A stretch of 51,324 nt of DNA from an uncultured Granulosicoccus sp. GTDB lineage: Bacteria > Pseudomonadota > Gammaproteobacteria > Granulosicoccales > Granulosicoccaceae. The DNA is taken from NCBI GenBank assembly GCA_937991945.1, contig CALKLO010000042.1:1-51324 (forward strand), given 5' to 3'. Positions 34,781-44,660 of the stretch are shown in pieces (positions within the stretch are counted from its first letter, which is position 1; every line of letters begins with the position of its first letter). The notes under the pieces were generated by a model that was not told the DNA's origin, did not search any database, and saw nothing but the letters and a program-made list of their open reading frames with translations. A program made the position numbers and the translations under genes.

Positions 34781-35614
34781 TTATTGCGAGCCTTTGTTTA
34801 ATAGCGTGCAAGCGATGTCCACTCTGTCGGTTACGATGCCATCGACTCCTCTATCAATGAGTGTTTTCATGGCAGCGCTAGTATTGATGGTCCAATAGAC
34901 TGCAGCCACGCCTTTACTTTGAGCGAATTTTATAAAGTTATTATTAGCCAGAGGGATGCCGTAGTAATTCGTCGGTATCTGCAAGTATTGATACTTTAAC
35001 GATCCGCACAGTTGTCTACCAAAATACAGTCTGGCGACCTCTGCCTGTGAGGCGGCTGTTGTCACATCAGGTGCGTAGTGACGAAAATGTGCCAACGCCT
35101 TTGCGTGAAAACTACCGATGTTTACTCTGTATTGAGCATTGGCTTTTTCGATACAATCAGCGACCGCTTTTGCAGCGATAGCCGAATTATCCTTAATATC
35201 GATGTTTATTCGTGTGTTGGGGAATTGTTCAAAGAGATCGTCCAGGCTTATTAACGAGATGTTTCGACTGCGATAACTCTCGCCTTCTAAATCTATAAAG
35301 TGCCAGGCTGCATTGAATTTTTTAAGTTCTTTTTCGGTATAGCTGCGCACATCACCAGAAGCATTGCACGTGCGATCAACTCGTCTGTCGTGGGTGACAA
35401 TGATCTGATCATCGCGGCTGAGTCGTACATCTATTTCGAGTATATCTGCGCCTAAGCCAAGTGCCAACTCAAACGCTGCAGCGGTGTTTTCCGGCGCTAA
35501 CAGCGTACTTCCACGGTGTGCATAAACGTCGATATTCGGCGCTAAGTCGTTGATTCCAACTCCGTGGTCGGACCCCGGTAGGTGGTTGTTTTTATTAGTG
35601 GTGTTGGTGTTCAA
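34781..35614 (-). CDS. Glycerophosphodiester phosphodiesterase family protein
   Basis: A 277-residue TIM-barrel protein. Active-site elements are AHRGSTLLAPENT, where His-Arg and Glu-Asn are catalytic and metal-binding, EIDVRLSRDD and IIVTHD. VYWTINTSAAMKTLIDRGVDGIVTDR closes the barrel. GDPD enzymes cleave glycerophosphodiesters to glycerol-3-phosphate and an alcohol. There is no signal peptide, so it is probably cytoplasmic. The frame begins at a TTG at 35614 with an odd Asn/Thr-rich leader; no better start precedes the conserved region. It converges with the M48 gene. Confidence 0.88.
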   Translation of the reverse strand: MNTNTTNKNNHLPGSDHGVGINDLAPNIDVYAHRGSTLLAPENTAAAFELALGLGADILEIDVRLSRDDQIIVTHDRRVDRTCNASGDVRSYTEKELKKFNAAWHFIDLEGESYRSRNISLISLDDLFEQFPNTRINIDIKDNSAIAAKAVADCIEKANAQYRVNIGSFHAKALAHFRHYAPDVTTAASQAEVARLYFGRQLCGSLKYQYLQIPTNYYGIPLANNNFIKFAQSKGVAAVYWTINTSAAMKTLIDRGVDGIVTDRVDIACTLLNKGSQ

Positions 35615-35685
35615 AGGGCTTTGAAAAAGTCTTAATGGTAATAGTATGCGTATTCTGGGCTGATTCTTGAACTAAAACAAACCTC

Positions 35686-36606
35686 ATGACAAAAGTTATT
35701 CAGGACAATATGCTGACTCACAGTGCCATTGCTGTATTCGCAGGCGCGTTGGGCTGCGTCGTTACCTTGTTTGCAGTAGGCGCTTTTAATGATGACAGCG
35801 ACTCTATTAGCACCGAGCCGACACCGCTGCCCGAAATAGCCAATGCAAAAAGCGACATTGAAGAAGATACCCAATCAGACATAACCGTGGAGCAGCTCCA
35901 GTCAAGCCTATTGGATGCGCAATCAGAGCGCACCCAGATGGCTGAAACCTTAGTGCAAATGTCTAGGGAGCTTGCCAACGTACAGCTGCAAGTAGCCACG
36001 CTGGAAGAGTCTGAAGCTACACAACTGGCGTTAGCGCAAGCGGGTGCGAATGAAGCGTTAGAACCTGCCAATGAGCCAGTGCGGGGTCGGAATCTAGGTC
36101 AAAACGCTGAGCAACGTTTGAGCAGTTTGATTGCAGCGGGTATCGATGAACAGACCGCTCGCGATCTTCAAGCTAGGCGCGATCAACATCAGCTGGCTAG
36201 GTTAGAGCTATTTGACCAGGCTGCTCGTGAAGGTTGGTCTGAATCTGAAGTGCTCGGTGAGCGACTTGCGGCGCTAAACGAAGACCGTGTTGATCTGCGA
36301 CAAGAGCTGGGTGATGACGCCTATGATCGGTTTTTGTATGAATCAGGTGACCCCAATCGCGTAAACATTGCCTCGGTAATTTCAGGCTCAGCTGCAGAAT
36401 TAGCAGGCTTAGAAGTTGCCGATCTAATTGTTAGCTACGACAATGCACGCGTGTTTCGAGTTAGAGAATTACAGCAGGCTACCCGATCAGGTACGCGTGG
36501 CGAATATGTGCAAGTTTTGTTTGATCGAGGCGGCAGACTTTTGAGCGCGGATATCCCGCGCGGACCCTTAGGCGTGACGCTTAGCACATCGTCCGTGATG
36601 CCCTAA
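35686..36606 (+). CDS. Membrane-anchored PDZ-domain protein
   Basis: A 306-residue protein. A signal-anchor helix lies at about residues 11-32 (SAIAVFAGALGCVVTLFAVGAF), then an acidic, coiled-coil-like stretch (about 60-125), then helical sequence NAEQRLSSLIAAGIDEQTARDLQARRDQ, and a C-terminal PDZ domain from about residue 225 (ASVISGSAAELAGLEVADLIVSYD). No protease domain is present. Related proteins of this plan occur in gammaproteobacteria as hypothetical PDZ proteins. Start is ATG 35686, or ATG 35710 with AGGA just upstream. It is divergent from the GDPD gene. Envelope location is likely; function unknown. Confidence 0.8.
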   Translation: MTKVIQDNMLTHSAIAVFAGALGCVVTLFAVGAFNDDSDSISTEPTPLPEIANAKSDIEEDTQSDITVEQLQSSLLDAQSERTQMAETLVQMSRELANVQLQVATLEESEATQLALAQAGANEALEPANEPVRGRNLGQNAEQRLSSLIAAGIDEQTARDLQARRDQHQLARLELFDQAAREGWSESEVLGERLAALNEDRVDLRQELGDDAYDRFLYESGDPNRVNIASVISGSAAELAGLEVADLIVSYDNARVFRVRELQQATRSGTRGEYVQVLFDRGGRLLSADIPRGPLGVTLSTSSVMP

Positions 36607-36625
36607 GCTCGCTTGAATTCAGAGA

Positions 36626-37546
36626 CTAGGAAATGATGGCTTTCAATGTCATCGTGGCTTCAAGTGACTCACCAGGGGCTAAAATCTTAACGCCTGACGC
36701 TATTGAGCGAGAAGCAAGGTTAAAGGCATCGTTAGCATTGGTGACGGGCTCAACGGCGAAGTGTGGTCTGTCTGGGTTGAATAGGATCAAATACTCGCAC
36801 AGCTCACTTGCTTGTACGATGAGTTTGATACCACCGTCCTGCCAATCAAGCACGCACGAGCCCTGAAGACCCGATAAACAGCAATCGATTCGCTGGTTTT
36901 CATCCAATTTTCGAGCGGTTCGAAAATCGAGGTCCTTGGGTAGTGCGATGGCCGCATCATCGGGCAGGCAGTCGCCCGCTTCATCGGGAAAAACACCACT
37001 TACCGGCAGTGTCAGTGTGGGTTGAGAGCCGTTTACAGTCCGCACGAAATAAGGGTGCCAACCGAATCCGGCAGGCATGTCTGTGTCGCTGTCGTTGGTC
37101 AGCACGATACGGCTGCTTAATTCATCGCCATTAACGCGTTGCTCGATCGTTCCTGAAAAAGCCCATGGCCAGTTGACGTCTGTGTGCTCATGAGATTGGA
37201 ATGTGCAGACAAGCGAAGAGGCATCGCTGTCTACAACTGTCCAAGGTAGGTTGCGAACCGCCCCGTGGATAGCGTGTTTCGCGGCATTTTCAAGCTGAAT
37301 TTCGCGCCCCTGATGTTCGAAGCGGGCATCTCGTATTCTGTTGCTGTACGGCAGCATGTGAAAGTTGGCGGCCCCCAAGGGGGCATCTGTCGATTGTCCT
37401 GCCCGTGGTCCATCACTGGCGCGACAATCTGGCACAACGCTGTGCCATGAATCGCCACGGCGTACTTCTGCGGCCATCCACTGTACGCCATTGTCAGGCT
37501 CGCTCCAAAGCCGCCATGTGTCTGATTCGATGAGTACCAATGACAT
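36626..37546 (-). CDS. Aldose 1-epimerase (galactose mutarotase-like) family protein
   Basis: A 306-residue beta-sandwich enzyme. MLPYSNRIRDARFEHQGRE, KHAIHGAVRNLPW, GFGWHPYF and AVEPVTNANDAFN are mutarotase landmarks; the two histidines and the glutamate of AVEPVTN match the catalytic set of GalM-like enzymes that interconvert sugar anomers. It starts with an AAGGGA ribosome site. No sugar-catabolic genes are adjacent apart from an SMP-30 protein 5 kb away, so its sugar is unknown. Convergent with the PDZ gene. Confidence 0.85.
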   Translation of the reverse strand: MSLVLIESDTWRLWSEPDNGVQWMAAEVRRGDSWHSVVPDCRASDGPRAGQSTDAPLGAANFHMLPYSNRIRDARFEHQGREIQLENAAKHAIHGAVRNLPWTVVDSDASSLVCTFQSHEHTDVNWPWAFSGTIEQRVNGDELSSRIVLTNDSDTDMPAGFGWHPYFVRTVNGSQPTLTLPVSGVFPDEAGDCLPDDAAIALPKDLDFRTARKLDENQRIDCCLSGLQGSCVLDWQDGGIKLIVQASELCEYLILFNPDRPHFAVEPVTNANDAFNLASRSIASGVKILAPGESLEATMTLKAIIS

Positions 37547-37701
37547 ATCAATCCCTTAAATGCGATTCAGTTGAAGAGGGTTTTATCGTATCTCACTGTA
37601 ACCAGTCTGGGTTGTCATGTTCTCTGATCTTGCTAGAGAGGCATCCCGTATCTACACTTGGGAGGTAAACTCGCCTAATTATTCAATTCAAAGGACATAC
37701 C

Positions 37702-38328
37702 GTGATAGTTCGATTGTCATTAGTAGCCAAAGTCGCATGCTGTATTTCCGGCATCGTGTTTCTAAATCCCGCTTTCGGCCAGTCAAGCGGCGGCCTGAAG
37801 CTGGGTCAACCTGAATCGGGAAATACGCTAGATCTGGGAGCTGCTGATAAGCAAGCGCCTCCGCCAGCTCAACCGACCTCCAAAGGGGTGGGTGAGGCTG
37901 CCAAGAGAACTCAGCATGGCGATTGGGATGTGGCCTGCGACGCCAGTGGAGCCAATTGTGCGATGGCACAAATCGGTAATGACAAAGCCGGTACACCCGT
38001 GTTGGAAATGGTAATCCGAAAGCTCGATGAACCCTTGGAAGTGGGCGAGCGAACCGCTACAGCTGTTCTCGACGTCATTACACCGCTAGGTGTGGTTTTA
38101 CCGGAAGGGTTGGCAATTAAAATTGATGATGGCCCGGATGAGGCAGCTCCGTTTCAGATCTGTACAGAGCAGGGTTGTTTAGTGCGTGAACCGGTAGATG
38201 ACGGACTCATTAAGCGCTTGAAGTTAGGGGGAGAGGTCGCCGTATCGGTGATAGCTGCTAACCAAGGCGAAGTGAAAGCGATACTCTCACTCAAGGGCTT
38301 TACCAAAGCTTACGACTCATTGAAATAG
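37702..38328 (+). CDS. Invasion-associated locus B (IalB) family secreted protein
   Basis: A 208-residue exported protein. The signal peptide ends around NPAFGQSS; a low-complexity Pro/Gln linker follows, then the IalB domain: GDWDVACDASGANCAMAQIG, EMVIRKLDEPLEVGE, TPLGVVLPEGLAIKID and CTEQGCLVREPVDDGLI. Cysteine pairs (DVACDASGANC and CTEQGC) are typical. The name comes from Bartonella, but the family is widespread in free-living Proteobacteria and has no agreed function. The GTG at 37702 has AAGGA upstream and is the natural start. The SDR gene follows 55 bases later. Confidence 0.85.
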   Translation: MIVRLSLVAKVACCISGIVFLNPAFGQSSGGLKLGQPESGNTLDLGAADKQAPPPAQPTSKGVGEAAKRTQHGDWDVACDASGANCAMAQIGNDKAGTPVLEMVIRKLDEPLEVGERTATAVLDVITPLGVVLPEGLAIKIDDGPDEAAPFQICTEQGCLVREPVDDGLIKRLKLGGEVAVSVIAANQGEVKAILSLKGFTKAYDSLK

Positions 38329-38383
38329 GCATACTTTGATGCTCACTATGTACTGCTTTCTCATGACTGAAAACGTTTCATAG

Positions 38384-39130
38384 ATGAGTACTACGCTCAA
38401 AATTGCCATCGTTGGGGCAAGTGGTGGAATTGGTGCTGCATTGCTCGATCAACTAGTTGATCGAGCCGATGTCGCCGTCATTCATGCAACTTACTTTAAA
38501 TCCCCAGCTGGAAGCGCCTTAGGCAATATCAGTAATTTTGGAAATAAAACGTCTGTGGTTTGGCGTGAATTAGATGCCACTGACGATCTATCAGTTAAAG
38601 AATGGTTAGCCGACGTGGGTTCAATAGACTGGGTAATCAATTGCGTTGGCATGCTGCACACACAAGATAACAAACCCGAAAAAACAGTACGCCAGCTGGA
38701 TGCAGATCACTTTGCTGCCAGCATGAACATTAATTGTCTACCGACTCTGTTACTTGCGAAGTACGCGGCGGCTGCACTCAAAGGTACAGACAACGGTGTG
38801 TTCGCCACCGTTTCAGCAAGGGTTGGCAGTATTGAGGACAACCAATTGGGCGGTTGGTATAGCTACAGGGCGTCAAAGGCTGCGCTAAATATGGCGTTAA
38901 AATGTTTGTCTATTGAGTGGCAACGAACTCTAAAGAATGTGCGGGTATTGGCACTTCATCCGGGTACGACAGAGTCGCGTTTATCGGAGCCTTTCCAGCG
39001 CAATGTTCCTGAGGGCAGCTTGTTTACCGCGGAAAAGACAGCGCGTTTGTTGTTAGTTCAACTGGATGCCGCAAAAAACCTTCCTACAGGTCGTTTCATT
39101 GCATACGACGGACAGGAAATCCCTTGGTAG
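38384..39130 (+). CDS. Short-chain dehydrogenase/reductase, C-factor-like
   Basis: A 248-residue Rossmann protein. The NAD(P) loop is [16 protein letters not shown] at residues 8-23, the structural NCVG at about 84, the catalytic Tyr and Lys in [11 protein letters not shown] at about 160-170, and Ser in FATVSARVG. It resembles the C-factor/CsgA-type SDRs annotated in many gammaproteobacteria. Substrate is unknown. Its last 35 bases overlap the 3' end of ttcA on the opposite strand. Confidence 0.85.
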   Translation: MSTTLKIAIVGASGGIGAALLDQLVDRADVAVIHATYFKSPAGSALGNISNFGNKTSVVWRELDATDDLSVKEWLADVGSIDWVINCVGMLHTQDNKPEKTVRQLDADHFAASMNINCLPTLLLAKYAAAALKGTDNGVFATVSARVGSIEDNQLGGWYSYRASKAALNMALKCLSIEWQRTLKNVRVLALHPGTTESRLSEPFQRNVPEGSLFTAEKTARLLLVQLDAAKNLPTGRFIAYDGQEIPW

Positions 39131-39944
39131 GTATGGGCAAACGAATTTCTTCAGCACGCTTTTTAGTTGAGGTCACGCGTTCGTTTGCATCAAAATCGTA
39201 GAGAGATTTGTCTAGCAAATGTGACGGTGCAACATTACCCAATGCGCCTAGCATGGAGGATATGCGAGAGGGGTCATCTGCTTCCCACTGATTGAGCATT
39301 TGCTTCATAGCCTGACGTTGCAGGTTAGGTTGTGATCCACATAGGTTGCAAGGAATAATAGGATAGCTCTGCTGCTCGCTTAGTGCTTCGAGGTCTTTTT
39401 CTCGGCAATAGGCTAATGGTCTAATAACGATGTTCTTGCCGTTGTCCGCATGCAGCTTGGGAGGCATGGTCTTGATGCTGCCACCGTGAAACAGGTTGAG
39501 TAGAAGCGTCTCTAGTAAATCGTCAGCATGATGGCCTAAGGCTATCTTGGTGGCACCAAGCTCATCTGCAACGCGGTACAAAATACCCCGGCGAAGTCGA
39601 GAGCACAGACCGCATGTGGTTTTACCCTCGGGGACTTTATCGACAACTATGCTGAACGTGTCTTCTTCTATGATGTGATAAGCAACGCCTTTATCTGCCA
39701 GATATTCGGGAAGAATATGCTCTGGAAAACCGGGCTGCTTTTGATCAAGATTGACAGCAATAAGCGAAAAATTGATGGGCGCGACCTGCTTAAGGTGCAG
39801 CAATAGGTCTAACATGGCATAGCTGTCTTTCCCGCCAGACAGGCAAACCATGACGTGGTCGTCCGCTTCGATCATGTTGTATTCAACAACTGCTCGAGCG
39901 CACTGTCGCTGTAAACGCTTACTGAGAGGGGTAACTCTGGACAA
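39096..39944 (-). CDS. ttcA: tRNA 2-thiocytidine biosynthesis protein TtcA
   Basis: An ATP- and Fe-S-dependent enzyme that thiolates cytidine 32 of tRNA. The PP-loop is [12 protein letters not shown]; cluster cysteines are in [14 protein letters not shown] and [36 protein letters not shown] and [17 protein letters not shown] are near-identical to E. coli TtcA. The frame is open to a TTG at 40040, but a TTG at 39944 gives [15 protein letters not shown], which aligns with the family's usual N-terminus; neither has a clear ribosome site. Length would be 282 residues. Its 3' end overlaps the SDR gene by 35 bases, an unusually long convergent overlap. Confidence 0.92.
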   Translation of the reverse strand: MSRVTPLSKRLQRQCARAVVEYNMIEADDHVMVCLSGGKDSYAMLDLLLHLKQVAPINFSLIAVNLDQKQPGFPEHILPEYLADKGVAYHIIEEDTFSIVVDKVPEGKTTCGLCSRLRRGILYRVADELGATKIALGHHADDLLETLLLNLFHGGSIKTMPPKLHADNGKNIVIRPLAYCREKDLEALSEQQSYPIIPCNLCGSQPNLQRQAMKQMLNQWEADDPSRISSMLGALGNVAPSHLLDKSLYDFDANERVTSTKKRAEEIRLPIPTKGFPVRRMQ

Positions 39945-40144
39945 TTCGGTTGGCCATGGCGATGTTTTGAATGGGTATTGTAAAGCAATGCAGCAATATC
40001 TCTGCGGTTTTACGCTCAGAGTGCAACGCAAAACGCACAAAGCTTAGACAAAAGACTCAATGGGGAGGGTGGTGAAAGTCTGCTAAAGTGAAGGGTATTC
40101 CCTCCCATGCAGTGCAATTACATTTTAAACGTGTCATTTCAACA

Positions 40145-40786
40145 ATGAGAATGCTTATTGTGGACGACCACGCTCTGTTCAGGAGTGGGATGGTCTATTT
40201 GCTACAAAGCTTCGATCCGCAGCCTGAAGTTCTAGAATCTGAAGATTTGCACGGTGCAGAAGTCTTGCTAAGTTCAGACTCAGACATCGACCTGGTTCTG
40301 CTTGATCTAAAGTTGCATGATTCTAAAGGGGTTTATTCCCTGCTAAAACTGCGAAAACAAGCACCGGATACTGCCATCGTGGTGTTATCGGGTGAGGACA
40401 ACGCCGACGTCATACATTCGTGCATAGACAATGGCGCTATGGGCTATATCAGCAAAGCTGCCACTCATGACGAACTGTTAGACGCTATTAAACTCATTGT
40501 GGCGGGTGGGGTGTATCTTCCAAAAGATATAACAGCTTCCTATTCTCAAGCCAAAAGAGGAATTGGAAAAAGTAACGCTGAATTACTAGCGTCGTTGTCT
40601 AGTCGACAACGGGAAGTGCTTGCGTATCTTTTGCAGGGAAAGCCCAATAAAACTATTTCTGAGAAAATGAATATTTCTCAGAACACCGTAAAGGCTCATT
40701 TGTCGGGAATCTTTAAAGTGTTAGGCGCAAAAAATCGCACCGAAGCCGTATATTTTGCTGCGCGAGCTGGCGTCCCATTGGGTTAA
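40145..40786 (+). CDS. LuxR/NarL-type response regulator, orphan
   Basis: A 213-residue two-domain regulator. The receiver begins MRMLIVDDHALFRSGM with acidic residues D7 and D8; the phospho-acceptor is D54 in DLVLLDLKLHD, and the conserved Lys is in GYISKAA. A LuxR helix-turn-helix follows: LSSRQREVLAYLLQGKPNKTISEKMNISQNTVKAHL. The frame opens upstream at a GTG at 40088, but the ATG at 40145 begins at the domain boundary. No histidine kinase is adjacent, so its input is unknown. Confidence 0.9.
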   Translation: MRMLIVDDHALFRSGMVYLLQSFDPQPEVLESEDLHGAEVLLSSDSDIDLVLLDLKLHDSKGVYSLLKLRKQAPDTAIVVLSGEDNADVIHSCIDNGAMGYISKAATHDELLDAIKLIVAGGVYLPKDITASYSQAKRGIGKSNAELLASLSSRQREVLAYLLQGKPNKTISEKMNISQNTVKAHLSGIFKVLGAKNRTEAVYFAARAGVPLG

Positions 40787-40839
40787 AGCCTGGCAGCTTG
40801 GGTGCTTTCTGCATCAAGTAAATAAGCATCGGTTTGTTA

Positions 40840-41973
40840 TCATTTTTGAGATAGCTCCGCGCTAGACAACTGCTTGTCCACTGCTGCATACACATCCGCT
40901 AACCCCGATTGTCCGCCTAGTTCTATTGTTTTCAATGTCCCACTTGCAAAGGCTGCATCGACAGCGCTAGTGATGAGTTCGCTGGCGCGAGCTGCGGCTA
41001 CGCTATGATGAGTATCGGCAAGCCACTCTAACAACATGGCACCTGATAGAAACATGGCAGTGGGATTAGCTAAACCTTTACCTGCTATGTCGGGAGCACT
41101 TCCATGGCAGGGCTGAAACACAGCGTGTTTATCGCCGATATCTGCAGACGGTGCGTATCCCATGCCACCAATAAGCCCTGCTGCTAGATCGGATAAAATA
41201 TCACCAAACATATTTTCGGTGACCATGACGTCGTAGTCCCAGGGCCGTGTTAGTAAATTCAAAGCCATAATGTCAACATAAGCGTGATCTATCAATGTTT
41301 CCGCACTTGTATTACCGCTAGTTAGGTGATGCTCGGCAACCTCATAAAATATTTTTCTAAAAAATGCAAACGCTGGAAATACGTTAGCTTTGTCAATACA
41401 CGTAATGCGATTGGCATTCCTCTTCTTGGCTAATTCAAATGTGGCGTTAAATAATTTCTCGCTGACACGTCTAGTGATAACCAAGGTTTCTTCTGCTTGC
41501 TCGTTACCCAACATTTTAGACGGTGCTTGTGGGGCAAATAAGCCCTCTATAGATTCTCGTACTAGAACAAAATCAATGGCCTTTGCTCGTTCGTCGGCAA
41601 GGGGGCCGTTAACGCCTGGAATACTACGAATAGGGCGAATACCAGCATAGAGCTCTAGCTCAAAGCGCAGGTCTATTTGCGGTGTGAGTTCGGTACCGTC
41701 AGGATAACGAATCTGTGGATCACCCATAGCAGACAGCAGTATGGCGTCAGCAGCTTTTGCTTGTGTAACCGATGATTTGGGTAATGCTTCTCCGCACGAC
41801 TGATACGCTTTAGCGCCTGCGGGCAGCATGATCATATCCAACGAAATACTATTAGCAGGGTCAGACTCGGAGACAATACGACAAGCCTTGTTCATGAGCT
41901 CGCAGCAAGGGCCCGTCACTTCCGGACCAATACCATCACCTTCAAATACGGCTATGTTGAATCGGTTGCTCAT
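40840..41973 (-). CDS. Isocitrate/isopropylmalate dehydrogenase family enzyme
   Basis: A 377-residue beta-decarboxylating dehydrogenase. Landmarks are FEGDGIGPEVTGPCCE, ELYAGIRPIRSIPG, TRRVSEKLF, CIDKANVF, the YVDIMALNLL and NMFGDILSDLAAGLIGG stretch, and FQPCHGSAPDIAGKGLANP. The metal-binding aspartates of DILSD and the hydroxyacid site are present. It is not LeuB in its usual leuCDB context, and the substrate-loop sequence differs, so tartrate, D-malate or another 2-hydroxyacid derivative is possible. AAGG precedes the ATG. Lies after the SMP-30 gene on the same strand, 111 bases apart. Confidence 0.85.
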   Translation of the reverse strand: MSNRFNIAVFEGDGIGPEVTGPCCELMNKACRIVSESDPANSISLDMIMLPAGAKAYQSCGEALPKSSVTQAKAADAILLSAMGDPQIRYPDGTELTPQIDLRFELELYAGIRPIRSIPGVNGPLADERAKAIDFVLVRESIEGLFAPQAPSKMLGNEQAEETLVITRRVSEKLFNATFELAKKRNANRITCIDKANVFPAFAFFRKIFYEVAEHHLTSGNTSAETLIDHAYVDIMALNLLTRPWDYDVMVTENMFGDILSDLAAGLIGGMGYAPSADIGDKHAVFQPCHGSAPDIAGKGLANPTAMFLSGAMLLEWLADTHHSVAAARASELITSAVDAAFASGTLKTIELGGQSGLADVYAAVDKQLSSAELSQK

Positions 41974-42026
41974 GCCTATACCTTTCTAGTCCAAGTGGTT
42001 TGTCGCTAATTCAATGTGGCGTACTG

Positions 42027-42054
42027 TTCAGTTTTAGCTTTGCAAAAAACTGAA
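42027..42054. terminator. Inverted repeat between SMP-30 gene and dehydrogenase gene
   Basis: TTCAGTTTT and AAAACTGAA are perfect 9-base arms around a 10-base loop, 30 bases past the stop of the SMP-30 gene on the minus strand. No T-tract follows, so it may be a terminator for that gene or a regulator site upstream of the dehydrogenase. Confidence 0.4.
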
Positions 42055-42084
42055 TACATCGTAACTGTTGTGTGTTCTGGGTCT

Positions 42085-43107
42085 TTAGTCAAGGTAGCGA
42101 GTTAGAGCACCCAGAGACACCGACCAATGTGCCATGGCCTGTCCTTCGATATTGGTTGTAAAAACCGGTAAGGCATCGCCCAACAAATTGCCTACGTACA
42201 AGGTTGTTTTGTTTGGCCCGCCAAACGCTAAGTTGGATAAATTATTCATACACTCACCTTTGGCGTTATCCAAATGCTCTCGGCCTAATAAATCATTTGC
42301 ATAGGCCTCTTCAGTCCATTCTAGGTGCGCTTCATCAGCATCCTCAAACATGAGCGTTTGTTGACCGCTTGGTGAAACCCTAATAATGCGGTTGCTCACT
42401 ATGCTGGTTATCCAACAATGCCCCTGCGAATCCAAAGCGAGTCCATCGGGGTAGGTAGCAGGTCCAAAAGCACAGACGGTTTGCCGTTTAGAAAGACTGA
42501 CTCGGTTAGAGTCGAATCCATTGAGTGAGAATCGGGTAAGGCGCCTTCCAAAGGTTTCGTTAACCCACAGCTCACCGCGGTGCTCATCGATGACGCATTC
42601 GTTGGTATAGCCCAAACCGTCAGCAACAATGCGAGCATCTGAGGAACCCGGTTCTACGATTGCAATAAAACCTGTGTTCGCGCTAGCTCTGTAATCTGAG
42701 GCGCGAGGTGTTTTTCGAGTACTGACGGTAATCCAAAGACGCCCCGTGCTGTCTTTAACAATGAAATTGGTGGGTGGCATGGGAGCTCCCTGAACGGTCA
42801 GGGCCACACTTTCTGTCTGTCCATCTGGGTGAAGGCGGTAAATTCCACCACTTGTATCGCCCATATGAGCCAGCAAAACATTGCCGTTTTCCTCAAGAGC
42901 AATTCCGTTTGGGCGCAACGTTTCGTCGTGTTTACTTAAAATGTGATGCGTCTCACCTGACGGCGAAATAATGCTGATTCCACCACTCAACGACCAGTTG
43001 GGCACGATCAGTAGGCCTGACTGATGGGCGATAACACACTCAGGCCTGTTGAGTTCGTTACCAACCCAGCGCTCTATTGGGTGTAAAGGAAGGTTCTCTG
43101 GTATCAC
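42085..43107 (-). CDS. SMP-30/gluconolactonase/LRE-like family protein
   Basis: A 340-residue six-bladed beta-propeller. PECVIAHQSGLLIVPNWSLSGGI, LRPNGIALEENGNVLLAHMG, YTNECVIDEHRGELWVNETFGRRL and YPDGLALDSQGHCWIT carry the metal-binding Glu, Asn and Asp of the SMP-30 family. Members are lactonases or phosphotriesterase-like hydrolases. Without a signal peptide it should be cytoplasmic. It begins with GTG at 43107 and is divergent from the aminotransferase gene. Specificity is not predictable. Confidence 0.82.
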   Translation of the reverse strand: MIPENLPLHPIERWVGNELNRPECVIAHQSGLLIVPNWSLSGGISIISPSGETHHILSKHDETLRPNGIALEENGNVLLAHMGDTSGGIYRLHPDGQTESVALTVQGAPMPPTNFIVKDSTGRLWITVSTRKTPRASDYRASANTGFIAIVEPGSSDARIVADGLGYTNECVIDEHRGELWVNETFGRRLTRFSLNGFDSNRVSLSKRQTVCAFGPATYPDGLALDSQGHCWITSIVSNRIIRVSPSGQQTLMFEDADEAHLEWTEEAYANDLLGREHLDNAKGECMNNLSNLAFGGPNKTTLYVGNLLGDALPVFTTNIEGQAMAHWSVSLGALTRYLD

Positions 43108-43261
43108 TTTCGTTTATTTGCTGGCACTGTATGCTGTTGGTGGAACTACCCCATAGTCTGGACTTATTGTAATCGCCTTGTTTAAGGCTTGGCTATGTGC
43201 GTGTGTCGTGCTCAAAATACCGGACGCCGGTCGCATATCTTGAACTGTTGGAGTAAACGCT

Positions 43262-44644
43262 ATGAACAAACCTACCGAGAATGTGAGTATGTCGGACCTG
43301 ATCGAAATGGATCGGTCTCACGTATGGCATCACCTAACTCCGCATAAGCCCCTAGAAGACAAAGATCCACTGGTTATCGTCAAAGGCGACGGTATGCGTG
43401 TGTGGGATCAAAATGGTAAGGAGCATTTAGACGCAGTTTCCGGTGCTGTATGGACAGTAAACTTAGGCTATGGTCGCGAAAGTATCGCTAATGCAGTACG
43501 CGACCAACTGGTTGAAATGTGTTATTTCGCGGGGTCAGCTGGCAACGTGCCTGGCATTAAGTACGCTGAACGACTCATTTCAAAGATGCCTGGCATGAGT
43601 CGGGTGTACTACTCCAACTCTGGTTCTGAAGCTAACGAGAAAGGCTACAAAATTGTTCGTCAAATTGCGGCAATGCAAAATGACGGCAAGAAGCACAAAA
43701 TTTTGTACCGAGACCGTGATTATCACGGTACAACGATTACAGCGTTATCGACCTGTGGCCAAAATGAGCGACGTGATCAGTACGGTCCGTTTACGCCAGG
43801 TTTTGTCGAAGTCCCGCATTGCTGCGAATACCGCAGCCAGTTCCCTGACGATTCAGACTACGGTGTCAAGATTGCTCGGGAAATTGAAAACGTCATTTTG
43901 CGTGAAGATCCAGACACGGTGGGTTCTATCGTATTGGAACCGATTACTGCGGGTGGAGGGGTTATTACACCTCCTGAAGGATACTGGGAAACGGTTCAGG
44001 AAATATGCACAAAGTACGGAGTCCTATTGCACATAGATGAAGTGGTGTGTGGTTTGGGTCGTACCGGTGAATGGTTTGGTTATCAGCACTACGGCATCAA
44101 GCCTGACATCGTCACTATGGCAAAAGGTGTTGCTAGTGGTTATGCGGCTATCGCTTGTACCGTCACAACTGAAGATGTATTTAATCAGTTCAAGAAAAGT
44201 GACGACCCTATGAGCTACTTCCGTGATATCAGCACATTCGGTGGCTGTGCCGCCGGACCTGCAGCAGCATTAGAAACCATGCGTATCATCGAAGATGAAA
44301 ACCTTCTAGAGAACACCCGAAAAATGGGTGACTATCTAATGGAAAAACTACGCGGTTTACAGAACAAATATAAAGTCATCGGCGATGTACGCGGTAAGGG
44401 CTTATTTTGTGGTTTTGAGCTGGTTAAAGATCGCCAGACCAAAGAGCCTGTTGACGAAAAAATGCTCATGGCTGTCGCCGCAGATTGCATGGAACACGGC
44501 GTCATTATCGGCCGTACTAATCGAAGTCTTACGGGATTGAACAATACAGTTTGCTTAAGCCCTGCATTGATTTGCACAGAAAAAGATATTGATGACATCG
44601 TGCTAGCGATTGACAATGCGATGGGTCGTCACGCCAACATTTAA
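43262..44644 (+). CDS. tpa: Class III aminotransferase, taurine-pyruvate aminotransferase-like
   Basis: A 460-residue PLP enzyme. The core MSDLIEMDRSHVWHHLTPHKPLE and LDAVSGAVWTVNLGYGRESIA match Tpa-type enzymes that transfer the amino group of taurine to pyruvate, giving sulfoacetaldehyde. The PLP lysine is K288 in TMAKGVASGYA; the aspartate of HIDEVVCGLGRTG precedes it. GGAG lies eight bases before the ATG. ACCGG-ACG-CCGGT at 43219-43231 is a small symmetric site in its upstream region. Xsc or a taurine transporter is not in the window, so other omega-amino acids such as beta-alanine remain possible. A GST gene follows after 16 bases. Confidence 0.65.
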   Translation: MNKPTENVSMSDLIEMDRSHVWHHLTPHKPLEDKDPLVIVKGDGMRVWDQNGKEHLDAVSGAVWTVNLGYGRESIANAVRDQLVEMCYFAGSAGNVPGIKYAERLISKMPGMSRVYYSNSGSEANEKGYKIVRQIAAMQNDGKKHKILYRDRDYHGTTITALSTCGQNERRDQYGPFTPGFVEVPHCCEYRSQFPDDSDYGVKIAREIENVILREDPDTVGSIVLEPITAGGGVITPPEGYWETVQEICTKYGVLLHIDEVVCGLGRTGEWFGYQHYGIKPDIVTMAKGVASGYAAIACTVTTEDVFNQFKKSDDPMSYFRDISTFGGCAAGPAAALETMRIIEDENLLENTRKMGDYLMEKLRGLQNKYKVIGDVRGKGLFCGFELVKDRQTKEPVDEKMLMAVAADCMEHGVIIGRTNRSLTGLNNTVCLSPALICTEKDIDDIVLAIDNAMGRHANI

Positions 44645-44660
44645 TGTGCGAGGCTAGAGA

